DNA from: Euptelea pleiosperma
Lineage: Eukaryota; Streptophyta; Magnoliopsida; Ranunculales; Eupteleaceae
Length of the DNA stretch: 64,000 nucleotides
Reading direction: 5' to 3'
NCBI GenBank assembly: GCA_035048495.1
Contig: CM068540.1
Location: 9,842,829 to 9,906,828 of the forward strand
Shown here: piece after piece, positions 11,007-22,914 of the stretch
Layout of the letters: each line of letters begins with the position of its first letter
Position numbering within the stretch: the stretch's first letter is position 1
The notes under the pieces: generated by a model
Databases searched by the model: none
Seen by the model: the letters and a program-made list of their open reading frames with translations, nothing else
Told to the model about the DNA's origin: nothing
Position numbers and translations under genes: made by a program

Positions 11007-12626
11007 GCCCCTTATAAGAGAAAGAGAAAGAGAAGAGGGGGACTATCTCTTTCTCACCGTCTTTATCTTCCCTTCCCTTCTCCCACGTTCCTTCTTCTCC
11101 CCCACGTCCCACAACTGGAAGCCGCCCCTCATCTCCAAGCATCTTCCAAAGGAGTAGTAGCCTCCACCTTGCTGCCCCCATCACCACTTGTTGCTGCTCC
11201 AATGGACTGCCATTATCAAACCTTCATCTCCAACGCCTGGCGGTCCCCTCTCTACGTTTCCTCCAAAAACCCTTAAAACCAAGTTGTCAAGCCCCAATCT
11301 CTTTCATTCTCTTACCGCCCCTCTCTCCTCTCTCTTTCTGAGCTACCGTCTTCATCTTCTCACAAAATAGAAAAAACACAAAAAAAAAGAAGAAGAGAAG
11401 AAGAAGGGAAGAGGAGAGGAGGTCGTACCTCCCTTTTGCCCCAGCCTCCATTGACGCCTGCTACCTTGTTGCAGCAGCAGCCCCACGCCCCTCTCTATCA
11501 CTCTCCCTCAAGCCTCCACCACCTGTAACTTCGGGTTGCATGTCTTCTTTCTTGACTGCCTGCTGCTCCAGCATCACCTCCTACGCCACCTCCAGCAGCC
11601 TCCTTTTATCGCCATCCAAGGCTTGGCCCCCCTCCTGCCAACGATTCCAAAACCACCACAGCTTGTAAGGAGACAGGCTCATCTTCTCCAGCAAAATCAC
11701 GGCCTACAACCCTTTGCAGGCCGTCATCGTTTTCTCTCCCAAAAAAGAAAAAAAAAAAAAAAAGGAAGAAGAAGAGTAGGAAGTAGTTATCTCACCTCCA
11801 TCAAGCATCGCCCCTTGCTGCCATCTACATGCTGTCCATGCTACCTCCTCCATCACCATTCAGATTTCTCAATTTCCCATGGCTCGGCCGAGAACCACCG
11901 ACAGCCACTACGTGGCTAGCTTGCACCTCGTGTTCTTCCCACCATGCATCTCCGACAAATTTTTGGCGGCCAATCCCAACTCTCCGATAAGTTATCCAAG
12001 GTAATCTCTTTACTCTCTTTTCTCTTTTTAGGTTTTAGAACTTTCTCTCACTAGTTTTACCTCCCTCTCTTTCACTTTCTCTCTCTAAATCTATCTCTCT
12101 TTAGGGTTCTATATTTCTCACTTTCTCTCTCCTCCCTTGATTTCTCTCTCTAGTTCTCTTGTGTTCTCTCTCCTTCGTCTCTTTCTCTCTTTAGAAATCT
12201 CATTCACTTCCTTTTTCTCTCATCTATTTTAGTGTTTTCTTATTGCTTTCTAGTTTATTAATAGTTTTATCATAGTTTAAGATTCATTTAAGCATTGTAA
12301 TGGATTTCGATGTTATGAAAGTTCTTCGGAGTTATTTGCATATTTGGCCTCTTTTTCATTAATATTGTAGTTCATGGTTTGCAGCAATCAACTCAAAAGA
12401 ATGTTTTCAATCCCTAACTCATCACCACTCTCACCTCTCCATAATTCTGATAAAAATTCATCATTTTATGTTATCTCTTTGCGCTAACTACCCCTGAGTG
12501 CAGATTGACATCCAACACGAATCCCTATACGAAATTGCATACTTTTGCAGGATAATCAGATAAAAATTACAAATGTGTTGAGATTAGGGTTTCCTTAACC
12601 AACGACACGGAAAAATCCTACTTTCA
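11007..12626 (+). repeat. LTR-A 3' part, plus orientation
   Basis: CT-rich and GAA-containing LTR-A sequence ending in the full U5 block (GTGTTGAGATTAGGGTTTCC) and CCTACTTTCA at 12626. The first half of the LTR is missing because E1 sits at its left edge; the other half would be beyond E1's left end, outside the window. It is inserted into copia internal sequence that starts at 12627. Confidence 0.75.
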
Positions 12627-12892
12627 TTCATCATTGTCTAGTTTACAAGTAGAATTTTCAGAGTCAAGAAATAATTCAACTCTATTAGTCAATTTCTTTT
12701 TGCTTTGGTCAGTCTAAAACTTTTTTTATATAGCTCTTGATAAGCAGTATAAAGATCACCTTGATCTTCACTGTCTGACTCACTATGACTATTCACAGTG
12801 AACCCTTCTTTCAGCATCTTTATAAATGAAAAGAATGAACTAGTTTTGTAGTAATCTAAATTCAGGTGATTAAACCTTTTAAAGAATAACCC
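12627..12892 (-). pseudogene. copia (SIRE-like) gag-region fragment
   Basis: The minus strand reads through a Glu/Lys/Leu-rich stretch (for example SDSEDQGDLYTAYQELYKK) before a stop. It resembles the post-capsid coiled region of copia gag proteins. It lies immediately inside a tRNA-iMet primer site and LTR, as a copia gag should, but is truncated by the LTR-A ending at 12626. No capsid or zinc knuckle remains. Confidence 0.5.
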
Positions 12893-12904
12893 GCTCTGAT
12901 ACCA
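12893..12904 (-). promoter_or_regulatory. primer-binding site, initiator tRNA-Met type
   Basis: The minus strand reads TGGTATCAGAGC, the classic plant retrotransposon primer site. Two bases separate it from the LTR-B1 edge at 12907, marking LTR-B1 as a 5' LTR of a minus-strand element. Confidence 0.9.
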
Positions 12905-12906
12905 TT

Positions 12907-14350
12907 TGAAATAACAACCGGTCTGATCTTTTTAATTAGAAATACCTAGAAGGGGGGGTATTTAAAATTAATTAAACCTAAACAGTTTTACTAGTCTATG
13001 GTAGGGAATAAAATTGCAAGCCTTAGTTGTTCAATAAAGGATTATCACAATCAATTCAAATCGAATATACCTCTGTGGTATATCTTCTTTTCGTCGTTTG
13101 ATCTAATCAATATAGATAGCAGAATACAAACAAGCAATCAAAGACAATAGATTCTTACGTGAAAACCTTAGCCAAGGAAAACCACGGGACCACGTCCAGA
13201 CGAAAAGTATCACTAACAGGAAAGTTAAATGAAACAAAGGTTACCTATGCAGCACCGTTGCAAATATAGCTTCCAACCTTAGCCAAGGCCTACTGCCGAT
13301 GCGTCCACGTCTTCTGAATCAACGCTACGAGTCTACGCACGTCCTCCCGACCAAGAAGCCTTGTCTGCTTATTCAGTTTGGTACACCCCAAACCTACCGA
13401 CGATCAGCCACTCCGATCTTAATTCTCAATACTCTAACCTTGGTTGAAGGTGAGGATTCAATACACCCTGAACCCTAGGTTACTCAAGAAGTGTTGAGTC
13501 ACACTGGCACACTCAGGCTACTAGGTCAAATATCTATATGGAAGACCTAAGCTGAGTAATGGATCAAGCTCTTGGCTTTGATCTAGAAGAGGAACAAGCT
13601 CACAAGATGTATATGAGAACTAAAAAGCTTATTGTTCTTCGAATGGACACTCTAATAAATAAACCTTTTTTCTCTCTATTTAATGTATATAGAAGTGTGT
13701 ATGTGTGTTTAAAGAAGGCATAGCATGGTTATATTTTAGAATTCATAACCTTGAGTCCTTTAGAATGTGGGATAGTGGAAACTAGAATTTCGGATCTGAA
13801 AAAGACTCAATCTGTGTGAAGTCCAATCGATTGTACTCTGGGTCTAATCGATTGGGCTAGGTCTAATCGATTGGGTTTTGGTTCCAATCAATTGGCCTTG
13901 TTCGGATGAATTTTTCCTTCATAAATCCAATCGATTGTTCATAGTCCAATCGATCGGACTTGAATAAGTTTCTGTCCCGTAGGCCCAAATCAATTTTACA
14001 GAGGTCTCCAATTTATTGGGCTCTGATCATGTTCTGTCTTGTAGATTCCAATCAATTTTATAGGGTCTCCAATCGATTGGGCTCTAATCATGTTTTGTTT
14101 CTTAGACTCTAATCGATTTTACAGAGGTCTTCAATCGATTGGGCTCTAATCATGTTCTGTCTCGTAGACTCCAATCGATTTTACAGAGGTCTCCAATCGA
14201 TTGGCCCAAATAATCCAATCGATTGGACTCTCCCAGAAGTCAATAACATTGACTTAGACTCGGGTCTATCCAATGACTAGGTTTGACCATTATACTTTAT
14301 TCATTTAAACTTATTCCTATGGCCACAAAGTCCCTTATCTTCTTAAGCGA
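12907..14350 (-). repeat. LTR-B1, part 1 (copia 5' LTR)
   Basis: Plus-strand reading begins TGAAATAACAACCGGTCTG next to the PBS. The LTR is interrupted at 14350 by LTR-A and resumes at 19688. About 15 copies or near-copies of the CCAATCGATTGG palindrome occupy 13825-14226. A minus-strand TATA-like run (TCTAAAATATAACC) lies at about 13727-13740, so the palindromes are upstream of the promoter in U3. The R/U5 side includes the TTAGCCAAGG blocks shared with LTR-B2, B3 and B4. Confidence 0.85.
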
Positions 14351-15314
14351 GTGAAAGTAGGGTTTTTCCGCGTCGTTGGTTACGGAAACCCTAATCTCAA
14401 CACATTTGTAAATTGATCCGATTCTTAAATCCTGCAAAATTTTAGATCTGTATAGGGATTTGTGTCGGATATCGATCCGCACTCGGGATTAGTCGAGTTA
14501 GCACAATAATGAACATAAAATGATGGGAAATTTGCAAAGAATGGAACACACTTTTATTAAAATCAACTTCATTCAATCGAACATGTCTCTTACAATCAAA
14601 TAAAAATAACTAAATCATAAAGCATAAAAAATTAAATAAATAAACTAGAGAGAGAAAGAGAATAGGGTTGAGAGAGAAAGTAGGTAGAGAGGAGAGAAGA
14701 GAGGTAAAAGGTTTAGAGAGAGAGGATGAGAGGTAAAGAGAGAAAAACCTAGGAGATGAGAGAGAAATTAGAGAGAAAAATAGGGCTTTTTAGAGAGAGT
14801 AAAAACCTAGAAAGAGAAAGTGGGAAAGAAGAGAGGACTAGCTAGAGAGAGAGAAAGTAAGGAAAGAGGAGAAAGTAGAGAAAGAAGATGGATGGAAAGG
14901 CTTACTAAAGGGGAGACAAATCTTTGCCATAGGATATCACTCACCTTGGAGGGGGATGTGCACTACCGACTGATGGTTGCAGTAGGGAGTAACCCATGAG
15001 GGTTTTGATGGCCACGTTGCAAGTGGTTGAAGAGAGGTGTGCCTGTGGTTTCCATGGTTCCAACGGTGGAGGGGAGGATGGCCTAACGGCGCCCTTAATG
15101 AAGATCGTGTCTAGCAGCTACGAGAATGGGCAAGCCGTGAGAGAAGCTTGAAGGTGGTTGGCAGCCTTAGGTTGCAGTCCGTCTTTGACAATGCGCAGGC
15201 GGTGCAAGGAGGCGCTGGAGTGTCCACTGCCATGGAGAACTGGTATGCACCTTTTGAGAAGAAAGACAGCCAGCCAGTGCTCTAATGGAGACGGTGGAGT
15301 GGATGAGCAGCAGG
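14351..15314 (-). repeat. outer LTR-A solo, part 1
   Basis: Starts TGAAAGTAGGGTTTTTCCGCG directly after target duplication GCGAG (14346-14350). It holds the U5 block and a GA-rich tract (14640-14890). It is split at 15315 by another LTR-A and continues at 17949. The total without the insert is about 2.7 kb. No internal region is present, so it is a solo LTR. Confidence 0.85.
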
Positions 15315-17943
15315 TGAAAGTAGGGTTTTTCCGCGTCGTTGGTTACGGAAACCCTAATTTCAACACATTTGTAATTTGATCCGAGCCTCAAAATTCCTGC
15401 AAAATTACAGGCTTTGTATAGGGATTCGTGTCGGATGTCGATCCGCACTCGGGATTAGTCGGTGCAAGCAGAGAACATGAAATGATGAATTTTTCTCAGA
15501 AATTGCCACTAAAAAGGATGGAATGGTGAGAATGATGATCACGAGATTTTATAACATGATTTTTTTGTTGAAGATTGATTCTCCATTAAAGTGATTAACA
15601 TGCAGATAAAATCCAAAATTACTATTAAAAGAGAATATAAACAAGAATTCAAAAGAAACTAATTTCATTGAATAAAATTAAGATGTTTACATTGATGGAT
15701 AACAAAAACAAGAGAATTAAAACTAACCTAAAAAGCATGAAAGGTAGAGAGAGAAAACTAGAGAGAGAATCTAAAGAGGAGAGAGAAACTAAAGAAGAGA
15801 GAGAAAAAAAATTACCGAGAACGGGTGCACGGCCTTAGTGTTGCCTGGATGAAGGGACGATGTGGGAAGTGGTTGCATGGATAGTGCAGGTGGTTGAACT
15901 TCCTCCTCTTTTCTTCTTCTTCCCTTTCCCCTTTTTTTTTTTTTTAGAGGGAGGAAGAGCAGAGCAGTGGAGATTGTGAAGAAGTGAGATCGTGTGGGAG
16001 GCACTCACCGGTGGATGGTTCAGGCGGTAGCGATTTTGAATAGGAGAAGGTGATGTGGGTGAGGCGGTGGTGGTGCGATCCAAACGATGAGAGGGAGGGA
16101 AGCCAAACGGCTTTCTCTACCTCCTTTCTCCTTCTTCTTTCCCTTCTCTTTTCTATTCTATTTTTTTTTTTTTTTTTGCTTTTATTTTTCTTGTGTGAAA
16201 GAAGAGAAGACGGTCTGTGGCAGGAGCAGGTTCAGACAGTGTTGCAATGGCTGCAGCTGCAGCGCCGTTCTATGGTGAGGGCGGAGTGGCTAGCGGTGGA
16301 GGAGGCGGTGATGTGCACCCAGCAGCGTGCAGGTGGCACAAGAAAGTTGCAGCTGTGGTGGTTGGCGGTGCCCCACCTGCAAGGAGATGTCTAAGGGGAG
16401 GAGTCGAACGGCTTCCTCCTCCCTTCTTCTTCCCTCTTTCTCTCTATTCTTTTTTTTTTTTTTTTTGTGAGAAAGAGAGATCTCCAAGGGAACACGTGAG
16501 GACCGTTTTTGGGAGAGTGCAACAGAGAAGAAGATGGAGAGGGGGCGTGAGGACGGTTTAGAGTTGTTGCTGGTGGTTGGTGGTTCGTGACGTGGTGACC
16601 GGAGTTGCAGGCTGCAACTCCGGTGGGCAAGACGTGAAGAAGGAGCAGTGCTGCCCGTGGCAGCAAGATCTGCTGCGTGCAGACGGAGGGGGAGAGCTTT
16701 TAGATGGAGGAGAAGAAGAAGAAGAAAGCAGAAGAAAAAGAAGAGAAGAAGATGGCGGCCGGAGTTCTGCAACTCCGGCCGGAATGAAGAAGAAGAAGAA
16801 GAAGAAGAAGAAGGAGAAGGGAAGAGGAGAAGGAAGAACGGCAAGGGAAGGTTTTGGGAGAGAAAGGAGGGGATTAGAGGAGGATTAGGGTTCGAACGAA
16901 CCCTCCCTTCTCCCCTTTTAAAGCTTCCCTATTTCCTTTAATGGAAATAGGGGGTTTTTGAAAATAAAAAAATAAGAAAAAATATTTTTTGAAATTCGCG
17001 GACCCCCCATTTAAGTAAAAACCTACTTTTCCATGGGGAATCTCCCCAATTAGTAGACCCCCCATTTAATTAAAATTATTTTGAAATTCGCGGGGTCCAC
17101 TAACTGATCGGACAGCGGGTTGATGAAGATGGACCCGGCTACTGGCCCATATGGATTGATGATGTCCATCATCTCACAAGATGATGTGACAGACAGTCTG
17201 ATGGCGATCGGATGGATGGTGACTTGATTGGGACCCAGATTGGTAAATCGACGGATCTAGAGAGATCCAACGGTCCGATTGAAGATCCAATGGTCAGAAA
17301 GCTAAGGGAGATGAGATAGAGCCGATGGGTAGGAGTTCTGGGGTTAGGTCAGTAGATTCGAGGATCGAGAGATGAAGAGAGAGAGAGAATAAGAAGAGAT
17401 GAGAGAAAAAGTATCAAAAAAATAGAAAAAAGCACTGGCGGAGGGTCTGGAACCCTGGTCTTCACTGTGACCATCCTCACGCTTCTCCAGTAGAGTCGAC
17501 TATCATTCTTTGCTGACTCATGTGGCTTTAAACGCTTTGGTCCGTCTCTTGGTCATTGGCTCTCCTGCTCTCTTCGTTCTTTGGGCCGGCTTTTTGGTCC
17601 TCATAGTTGGCCCATATCTTTTAGTCATAGCATGTGGGCTCTTTAAGCTTTGATAATGGGCTTTCCTGATCGATGTGGGCTCGCAAGTCTCGAGAATTGT
17701 CCCATCGGGGTTTCCTGCGACAGAAGAAGTGCGTAATGAGACTCTATCAGAATGACTACATGTCTAGACTTCCGAAAATGTGTTTAATGCATGCAAATAT
17801 ACCATTTCGTCCAGAAAAGTGTGTTCTACGCAACACAAGAGACTCTTACGTAGAAAAGTAGGTAAATAGAGTATTTTATGTAGGAGAATGCAATAACGCT
17901 AAAAGGATAATTGCTTAAAATAAGCACTTTTGAGCGAATATCA
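15315..17943 (-). repeat. inner LTR-A solo (2.63 kb)
   Basis: TGAAAGTAGG to GAATATCA, flanked by a perfect 5-base duplication GCAGG (15310-15314 and 17944-17948). It lies inside the outer LTR-A in the same orientation. It contains GAA/CTT tracts, two GGAGTTGCA palindromes (16599-16623 and 16757-16780) and a tRNA-like module near 17440-17510 on the minus strand. The long Ser-, Arg- or Glu-rich ORFs here come from triplet repeats. Confidence 0.9.
16710..16830 (+). repeat. GAA-rich triplet tract
   Basis: Purine tract dominated by GAA/GAG triplets, broken by a GGCCGGAGTT...AACTCCGGCC palindrome at 16757-16780. Part of the inner LTR-A. Confidence 0.85.
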
Positions 17944-17948
17944 GCAGG

Positions 17949-19687
17949 TAGTGGCACTTCTTGATGGTGAGCACGGTTAGAAGATCGTTGTAGATAGGAG
18001 GTAGCTTGCTGGTCTAACCGAAAAACAATGAGGCTGAAAGAGGTGGTGCATGAGGAGCCTGCTGGAGTAGCAAACGACGATAGCGTGAAGAGATGTACAG
18101 CCGGCTGGAATGAGCAGGGCAGCACTATGGGGCGTTGCAAGTAGGTGCCGATGATGATGGAGGCGCTAGTTGCTGCCACGGCAAGGTGGAGGGGCGGTGC
18201 TGAACGGCCTGAGATGAGGAGGCAGAGGTGTAATGGTGTTGCCGGTATGCTGTTCGTGGAGACTGCGAGGAAGAAGATAGCAAGAGAGAAGGGGATCTCA
18301 ACCACGTTAGTGTAGCGTGATGAGAGAACCAGTCCGGCGAAGATGGTGGTGCTTGCCGGAGGTACTGGTAGGGCAGTACAGAATAAAGAAGAACAAGAAA
18401 AGAAGAAGAACAAGAAGAAGAAGAAGAAGAAGAAGAAGACGAAGAAGAAGAAGAAGAAGAAAGAAGAAGAATAAGAAGAAGAAGAAGAAGGAGGCGGCCG
18501 GAGTTCTGCAACTCTGGCCGGAATGAAGAAGAAGAAAAAGAAGAAGAAGAAGAAGAAGAAGAAGAAGAAGAAGAGGAGAAAGAGGAGAAAGAACGTAGGG
18601 GGGTTTTTGGGGGAAGATTCAAAGAGATTGGAGGGGGATTAGGGTTCCAAAGAACCCTTCTCCTTTCCCTTTTAAAGCTCCCTAGTTTCCATTAATGGAA
18701 ATTAGGGAATTTTTGAAATAAAACTCTACTTTTCTTTGGGGAATGTCCCCATTTAGTGGACCCCCCATTTTTTAAAATTTAATTAAAATTATTTTGAAAT
18801 TCACGGGGTCCACTAACTGGTCTGACAGCGGGTCGATGATGATGGGCCCGACTACTGGCCCACATGGATTGATGATGTCCATCGTCTCACAAGATGATGT
18901 GACAGACAGTTTGATGGCGATCGGATGGATGGTGACTTGATTGGGACCCAGATTGGTAGATCGACGGATCTAGAGAGATCCAACGGTCCGATTGAAGATC
19001 CAACGGTCCGATGGAAGATCCAACGTTCAGAAAGCTAAGGGAGATGAGATAGAGCAGATGGGCAGGAATTCTGGGGTTAGGTCAGTAGATTCGAGGACCG
19101 AGAGATGAAGAGAGAGAGAAAATAAGGAGATATGAGAGAGAAAGTATCAAAAAATGGAGATAAAAGTATTGGCAGAGGGTCTGGAACCCTAGTCTTCACT
19201 GTGACCATCCTCATGCTCTCCAGTAGAGTAGACTATCATTCCTAGCTGATTCAAGTGGCTTTAAACGCTTTGGTCCGTCTCTTAGTCATTGGCTCTCTTG
19301 CTCTCTTTGTTCTTTAGGCCAGCTTTTTGGTCCTCTTATTCAGCCCATATTTGGCCCATATCTTCTAGTCATAGCATGTGGGCTCTTTAAGCTTTGATAA
19401 TGGGCTTTCCTAATCGATGTGGGCTTGCAAGTCTCAAGAATTGTCCCATCGGGGTTTCTTGCGACAGAAGAAGCGCATAATGAGACTTTATCAGAACGAC
19501 TCAATGTCTAGACTTCCGAAAATGTGTTTAATGCATGCAAATATACCATTTCGTCCAGAAAAGTGTGTTCTACGCAACAGAAGAGACTCTTACGTAGAAA
19601 AGTAGATAAATAGAGCCTTTTACGTAGGAGAGTGCGATAACGCTAAAAGGATAATTGCTTAAAATAAGCACTTTTGAGCGAATATCA
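17949..19687 (-). repeat. outer LTR-A solo, part 2
   Basis: Continuation after the inner insertion, ending GAGCGAATATCA at 19687, followed by the second copy of target duplication GCGAG (19688-19692). It contains a long GAA tract at about 18393-18595 with an embedded palindrome (18495-18520) and a T-arm-like hairpin (GGTTCCAGACC on the minus strand, near 19175-19190). Confidence 0.85.
18393..18595 (+). repeat. long GAA microsatellite
   Basis: About 200 bases of nearly pure GAA/AGA triplets with one GC-rich palindrome near 18495-18520. The overlapping Ser- and Arg/Lys-repeat ORFs are translations of the repeat, not genes. Confidence 0.9.
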
Positions 19688-19911
19688 GCGAGCGTACACG
19701 ATCTATAACCGACAAATGGGCATTTACTCAGATGACTCCTGTCATCAACTGTCTGATCCTTGCTGTTTCTGTCTTTTAGTCTTTACGTAGTCAATGAAGT
19801 ATGCATACCATGACATCTTCACACTACACTGGTACTTGTAGGAACGGTTACATGAATGCTTTATGTCATACGTAATCTTTGCTAAACTAGAATATGAAAA
19901 TATTCTTTACA
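19688..19911 (-). repeat. LTR-B1, part 2
   Basis: Resumes LTR-B after the LTR-A insertion (GAGCGTACACGATCTATAACC) and ends AATATTCTTTACA at 19911. On the minus strand this is the LTR start TGTAAAGAATATTTTC, which matches LTR-B4 at 49395 (TGTAAGGAATATTTTC). Confidence 0.85.
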
Positions 19912-20768
19912 ATAAGTTGGGCTTTAACCTGACGAATGACTCTTTGTGGAAAGTACCCGATGAAAAGTAGTACAAGAATGGTGATCACGGCGAGCCTTTG
20001 GAGGCATCGGAGGAGTTCTAGTCCTTTAAACTCTTTATTGATCAAAACTAGTTATCTTTGATTTTGATTTTGGGCTTGTTCTGGCCTATCTTTGGGAATT
20101 TGTCCCTTTTATCTTATGGATGATGCTTGGTTATCTTATTCGATAAACATAATGATTTGACATTATATTATTTATATGATGATAGTAGATTAGTGGTTAA
20201 TAAGGAAAAATCTACCCTTAATGGACCTAGATTGAGTTTTGGACTCGAGAGACTAAAGCACTAAAAATACCATATGAGATAGAACTCTAAGCTCTGACCT
20301 CAATACGAGAGTTGTAGCAACTCAGAGGGCTACCTAACGGGCTTTGGAACAGCCAAATCAGGCATCGGATGAAGAAATAACAGCCGTTTTACTGCAGCGC
20401 TGTCTGGGTGCACTATAAAGACGAGAAAAATTGGAGAAAAATTTATTTTTTCCGTTTAACCTAATTTTTGGTTTGAGACTTCCTTATATTTAGTGGGTTA
20501 ATTCCATATAGTTTAAAAATGAGAAATAATTAAGTTAGTAGTTTTTCCATAATTAATTCCATAATTTATTCTAGGGTCTAATTACCAAAATCCGTTTAAT
20601 CACTTAATGAATTGTGGTATAGATTGACTTATTTGAGGATGGATCTTAGTGGTTTAGAGTTACACTTGAACCATTAGGATGCATTCATAGATCACCTCTA
20701 AGTTCGGGTATGAGGTTGACCCATGGATTTTCGGGTCGGATTTGGATACCCGGATTTGGGGCATGACA
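19912..20768. repeat. LTR-D remnant
   Basis: The right end, GGATTTGGGGCATGACA (20768), is the inverse of the LTR-D start at 56173. Similarity to LTR-D is clear over about 20480-20768 and fades to the left. It appears truncated at 19911 by the copia LTR-B1. A TATA-like CTATAAAG occurs near 20415 on the plus strand. No coding region is seen. Confidence 0.55.
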
Positions 20769-22161
20769 AGTATATAGTGATTTTTTGTCAGAATTTATCT
20801 TATTATTTTCTCAGCCTTTCTGAGCTCTATTTTTTCTTAAATTTTATGTCTCTAAGAGTAGAATATGGTGGTATTTTTTCTAGAATTAAGTAGAATCACA
20901 AAATTCCCAAAAATTCAAAATAATATTTCCTCGCTATTTGTAAAAATGTATTTTTTGTCAGAATTTTCTTATTTGTTTCTTAACATTTTTTAGCTCTACT
21001 TTTTTTAAATTATGTGTTTCAAAGAGTAGAATAAGATGGTATCTTTTTAATATTTAATATCAATCACAGAATTTCAAAAATTCAAAATATCGTTCCTACA
21101 TTTCTTAATTCTTGATTGTTGATTTTTACAATTCTTGAGTTTTCTTACAATTATAGATTAGGATTTTCTTATGATCTCTTGAAGTTTGGATTTTTTTTGT
21201 AGTTTTTCTTAAGCATGTTCATTGCTTATATTAACTAAGAAGCATGCGATAATTGTTACGTGAATGAAAATATGAGTATTGTTTTAGATGACTATGAATT
21301 ATGTTAATTGTTATAATGCATTACTATTCTGCTATTGTTCCATTATTTATTATAAAGATCATGATCTATGAATTAAGTTAAGCATGTTTATATTCTAGGG
21401 TTTATCTGATGTGTTGGTTGTGTTCGAGCACACTGGGCAGGTCCTTGGGTGGATATGTTCGACCCTAAAAATTAAGCAAGTAGGGAACAAGAAGAATCAT
21501 TAATAATCACTTGACTATCCATATGTCAGATTTATTGACTTAACTTCGAGACGTCGGATCAATTAACATTAATGTATTAGTAGTCCATCATGTATTGATA
21601 TGAGTATATTTCCTTATATCTATATGCATGATTAGTTTGGCTACAAAATGGGATGAATGTGTGAAAACTTACACATTTGAGTATTAAATTGTTAAGAGAC
21701 ATTACTACAACTGTGAATGATTTTGTTAATTGTTGTCTTATGTTTAGTGAGTATCTAGCTTGTGAGTCTCATGGACTCACCCTTATATACAATATCCTTT
21801 TTCATGACATTACAAGTAGATCTGGTGAGGACCTAGATTGATCTATTACCAGTAACTAGGAGTTTGGGGATTGGTAGAGTAGTTATTTTGTTAGTGCCTC
21901 ACGGGAGGTTCACGAGTTATTACTTTTTGATTATTTTGGGTTCTTGTTTAAATCCAATTTAATTATTTTCCGCATTTAGTTGAGTTGGACCCATTTTATT
22001 TATATTTCAGATATTATATTTTGTATTAACTTTTATATTGATTTGCATTTATGAGTCCGATATTGTTGATCTCACAATGTATTGGGATTCATTTCCAGCT
22101 CACGCCTTGGGATTTTTGCACAGATATAGATATTCTAGTGTAAGAGTTATGGGGTGTGACA
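20769..22161 (-). repeat. LTR-E remnant (TGTCACACCCC type)
   Basis: The minus strand starts TGTCACACCCCATAACTC at 22161, a typical plant gypsy LTR edge. It includes a GGGTGAGTCCATGAGACTC block seen in many such LTRs. The sequence is AT-rich without open frames. At the left there are two tandem units of about 170 bases, starting TTTTTTGTCAGAATT at 20781 and 20951. The left boundary abuts LTR-D. Confidence 0.5.
20781..21120 (+). repeat. two tandem units of about 170 bp
   Basis: Both units share TTTTTTGTCAGAATTT, TTTAGCTCTA or GAGCTCTA, AGAGTAGAATA and CAAAAATTCAAAATA in order, with an offset of 170 bases. They are diverged, so the duplication is old. Confidence 0.7.
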
Positions 22162-22618
22162 ATTAGGTGTATAGGCAGTCCATAGTGAAAATAATAATAT
22201 CTTATTTTATCTTTTGATACATTTTAAGTCTTAGATAATTCCTTGATATTTTAAATATCTAAATTCCAGATCCTTAACTGTTTTCCTATCCTAAGAAGAA
22301 TTGGGAGACCCACAGAGGATGGACATGTTCTCTTGCTTCAAAACATACCCTCAAGGGGGGGATTGGGACAACTCAAGTCATCAAGTATACCCTTTCTTGA
22401 AGAAAGCTTAGAGAATGAGTATCTTAATTATCTTTAAAAAGTAAACTTACATTCTCCAAAGCAAAGCTTAGTACAGGGGATAATGGTTCTTGGATTTTTG
22501 CTCTTCAATAGATTACAATCTCATAGAAATTTCTAAGTATAATTCAAGATGAATTTCAGCAAAGTATAGGTGTAGTAAACTCAAAAAATTCTTCTTTTTG
22601 TTCTGTCCTCAGGATCCT

Positions 22619-22628
22619 CTATTTATAG
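22619..22628 (-). promoter_or_regulatory. TATA box of LTR-C
   Basis: The minus strand reads CTATAAATAG followed by AGGATCC. The hairpin array lies 95-235 bases upstream, with the rest displaced by the LTR-B2 insertion, so the array is in the U3-like promoter region. Confidence 0.6.
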
Positions 22629-22722
22629 ATTCCTGGTAGGGGTCTGCACATGTTGCAGACTCACCATTTTTAGGGAAAACAGTTAAGTATCTAATGATTT
22701 ACAAATAATATGTACAAACTAA

Positions 22723-22896
22723 TCATATACGGTTGTGTAGTAGGAGAATCTACAAAATCGTATGCCATTGGATCTGGCAGATCTTGCATGCATCTCTAGG
22801 AAAAAGGAAAAGTAGGATTCTGATAAAATAGTGATAGATATGGGGAAAGTAAAGAGATACAGTTGTGTAGTAGGAGATCCTACACAACCATATGAA
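22723..22896 (-). repeat. hairpin array, units 1-2
   Basis: Two inverted-repeat units (22723-22764 and 22857-22896) of the type CATACGGTTGTGTAG / CTACACAACCGTATG. Their tops differ, and unit 1 is more degraded. Spacing is about 134 bases. The array resumes at 32039. Confidence 0.75.
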
Positions 22897-22914
22897 GTTA
22901 GTTTTGACAGATGT

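Larger units (their letters stand above)
22162..22914 (-). repeat. LTR-C, left part
   Basis: AT-rich, non-coding. The minus strand carries a good plant TATA box (22619-22628), with hairpin units 1 and 2 upstream of it. The sequence is continuous with 31967-32813 once LTR-B2 and its target duplication AGATGT are removed, as shown by the shared hairpin array. The left limit is uncertain. Confidence 0.55.

Noticed and set aside
16050..16941. ORFs up to 184 aa on both strands
   Set aside because: Triplet-repeat and poly-T artefacts within the inner LTR-A; frames contradict each other and no domain is visible.
18125..18622. 165-195-aa Ser-rich or Arg/Lys-rich ORFs
   Set aside because: Direct translations of the GAA microsatellite and its complement.
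20411..20420. Plus-strand TATA-like CTATAAAG as proof of LTR-D orientation
   Set aside because: The longer LTR-D copy at 56173-59991 has no matching TATA at that place, so orientation stays unresolved.
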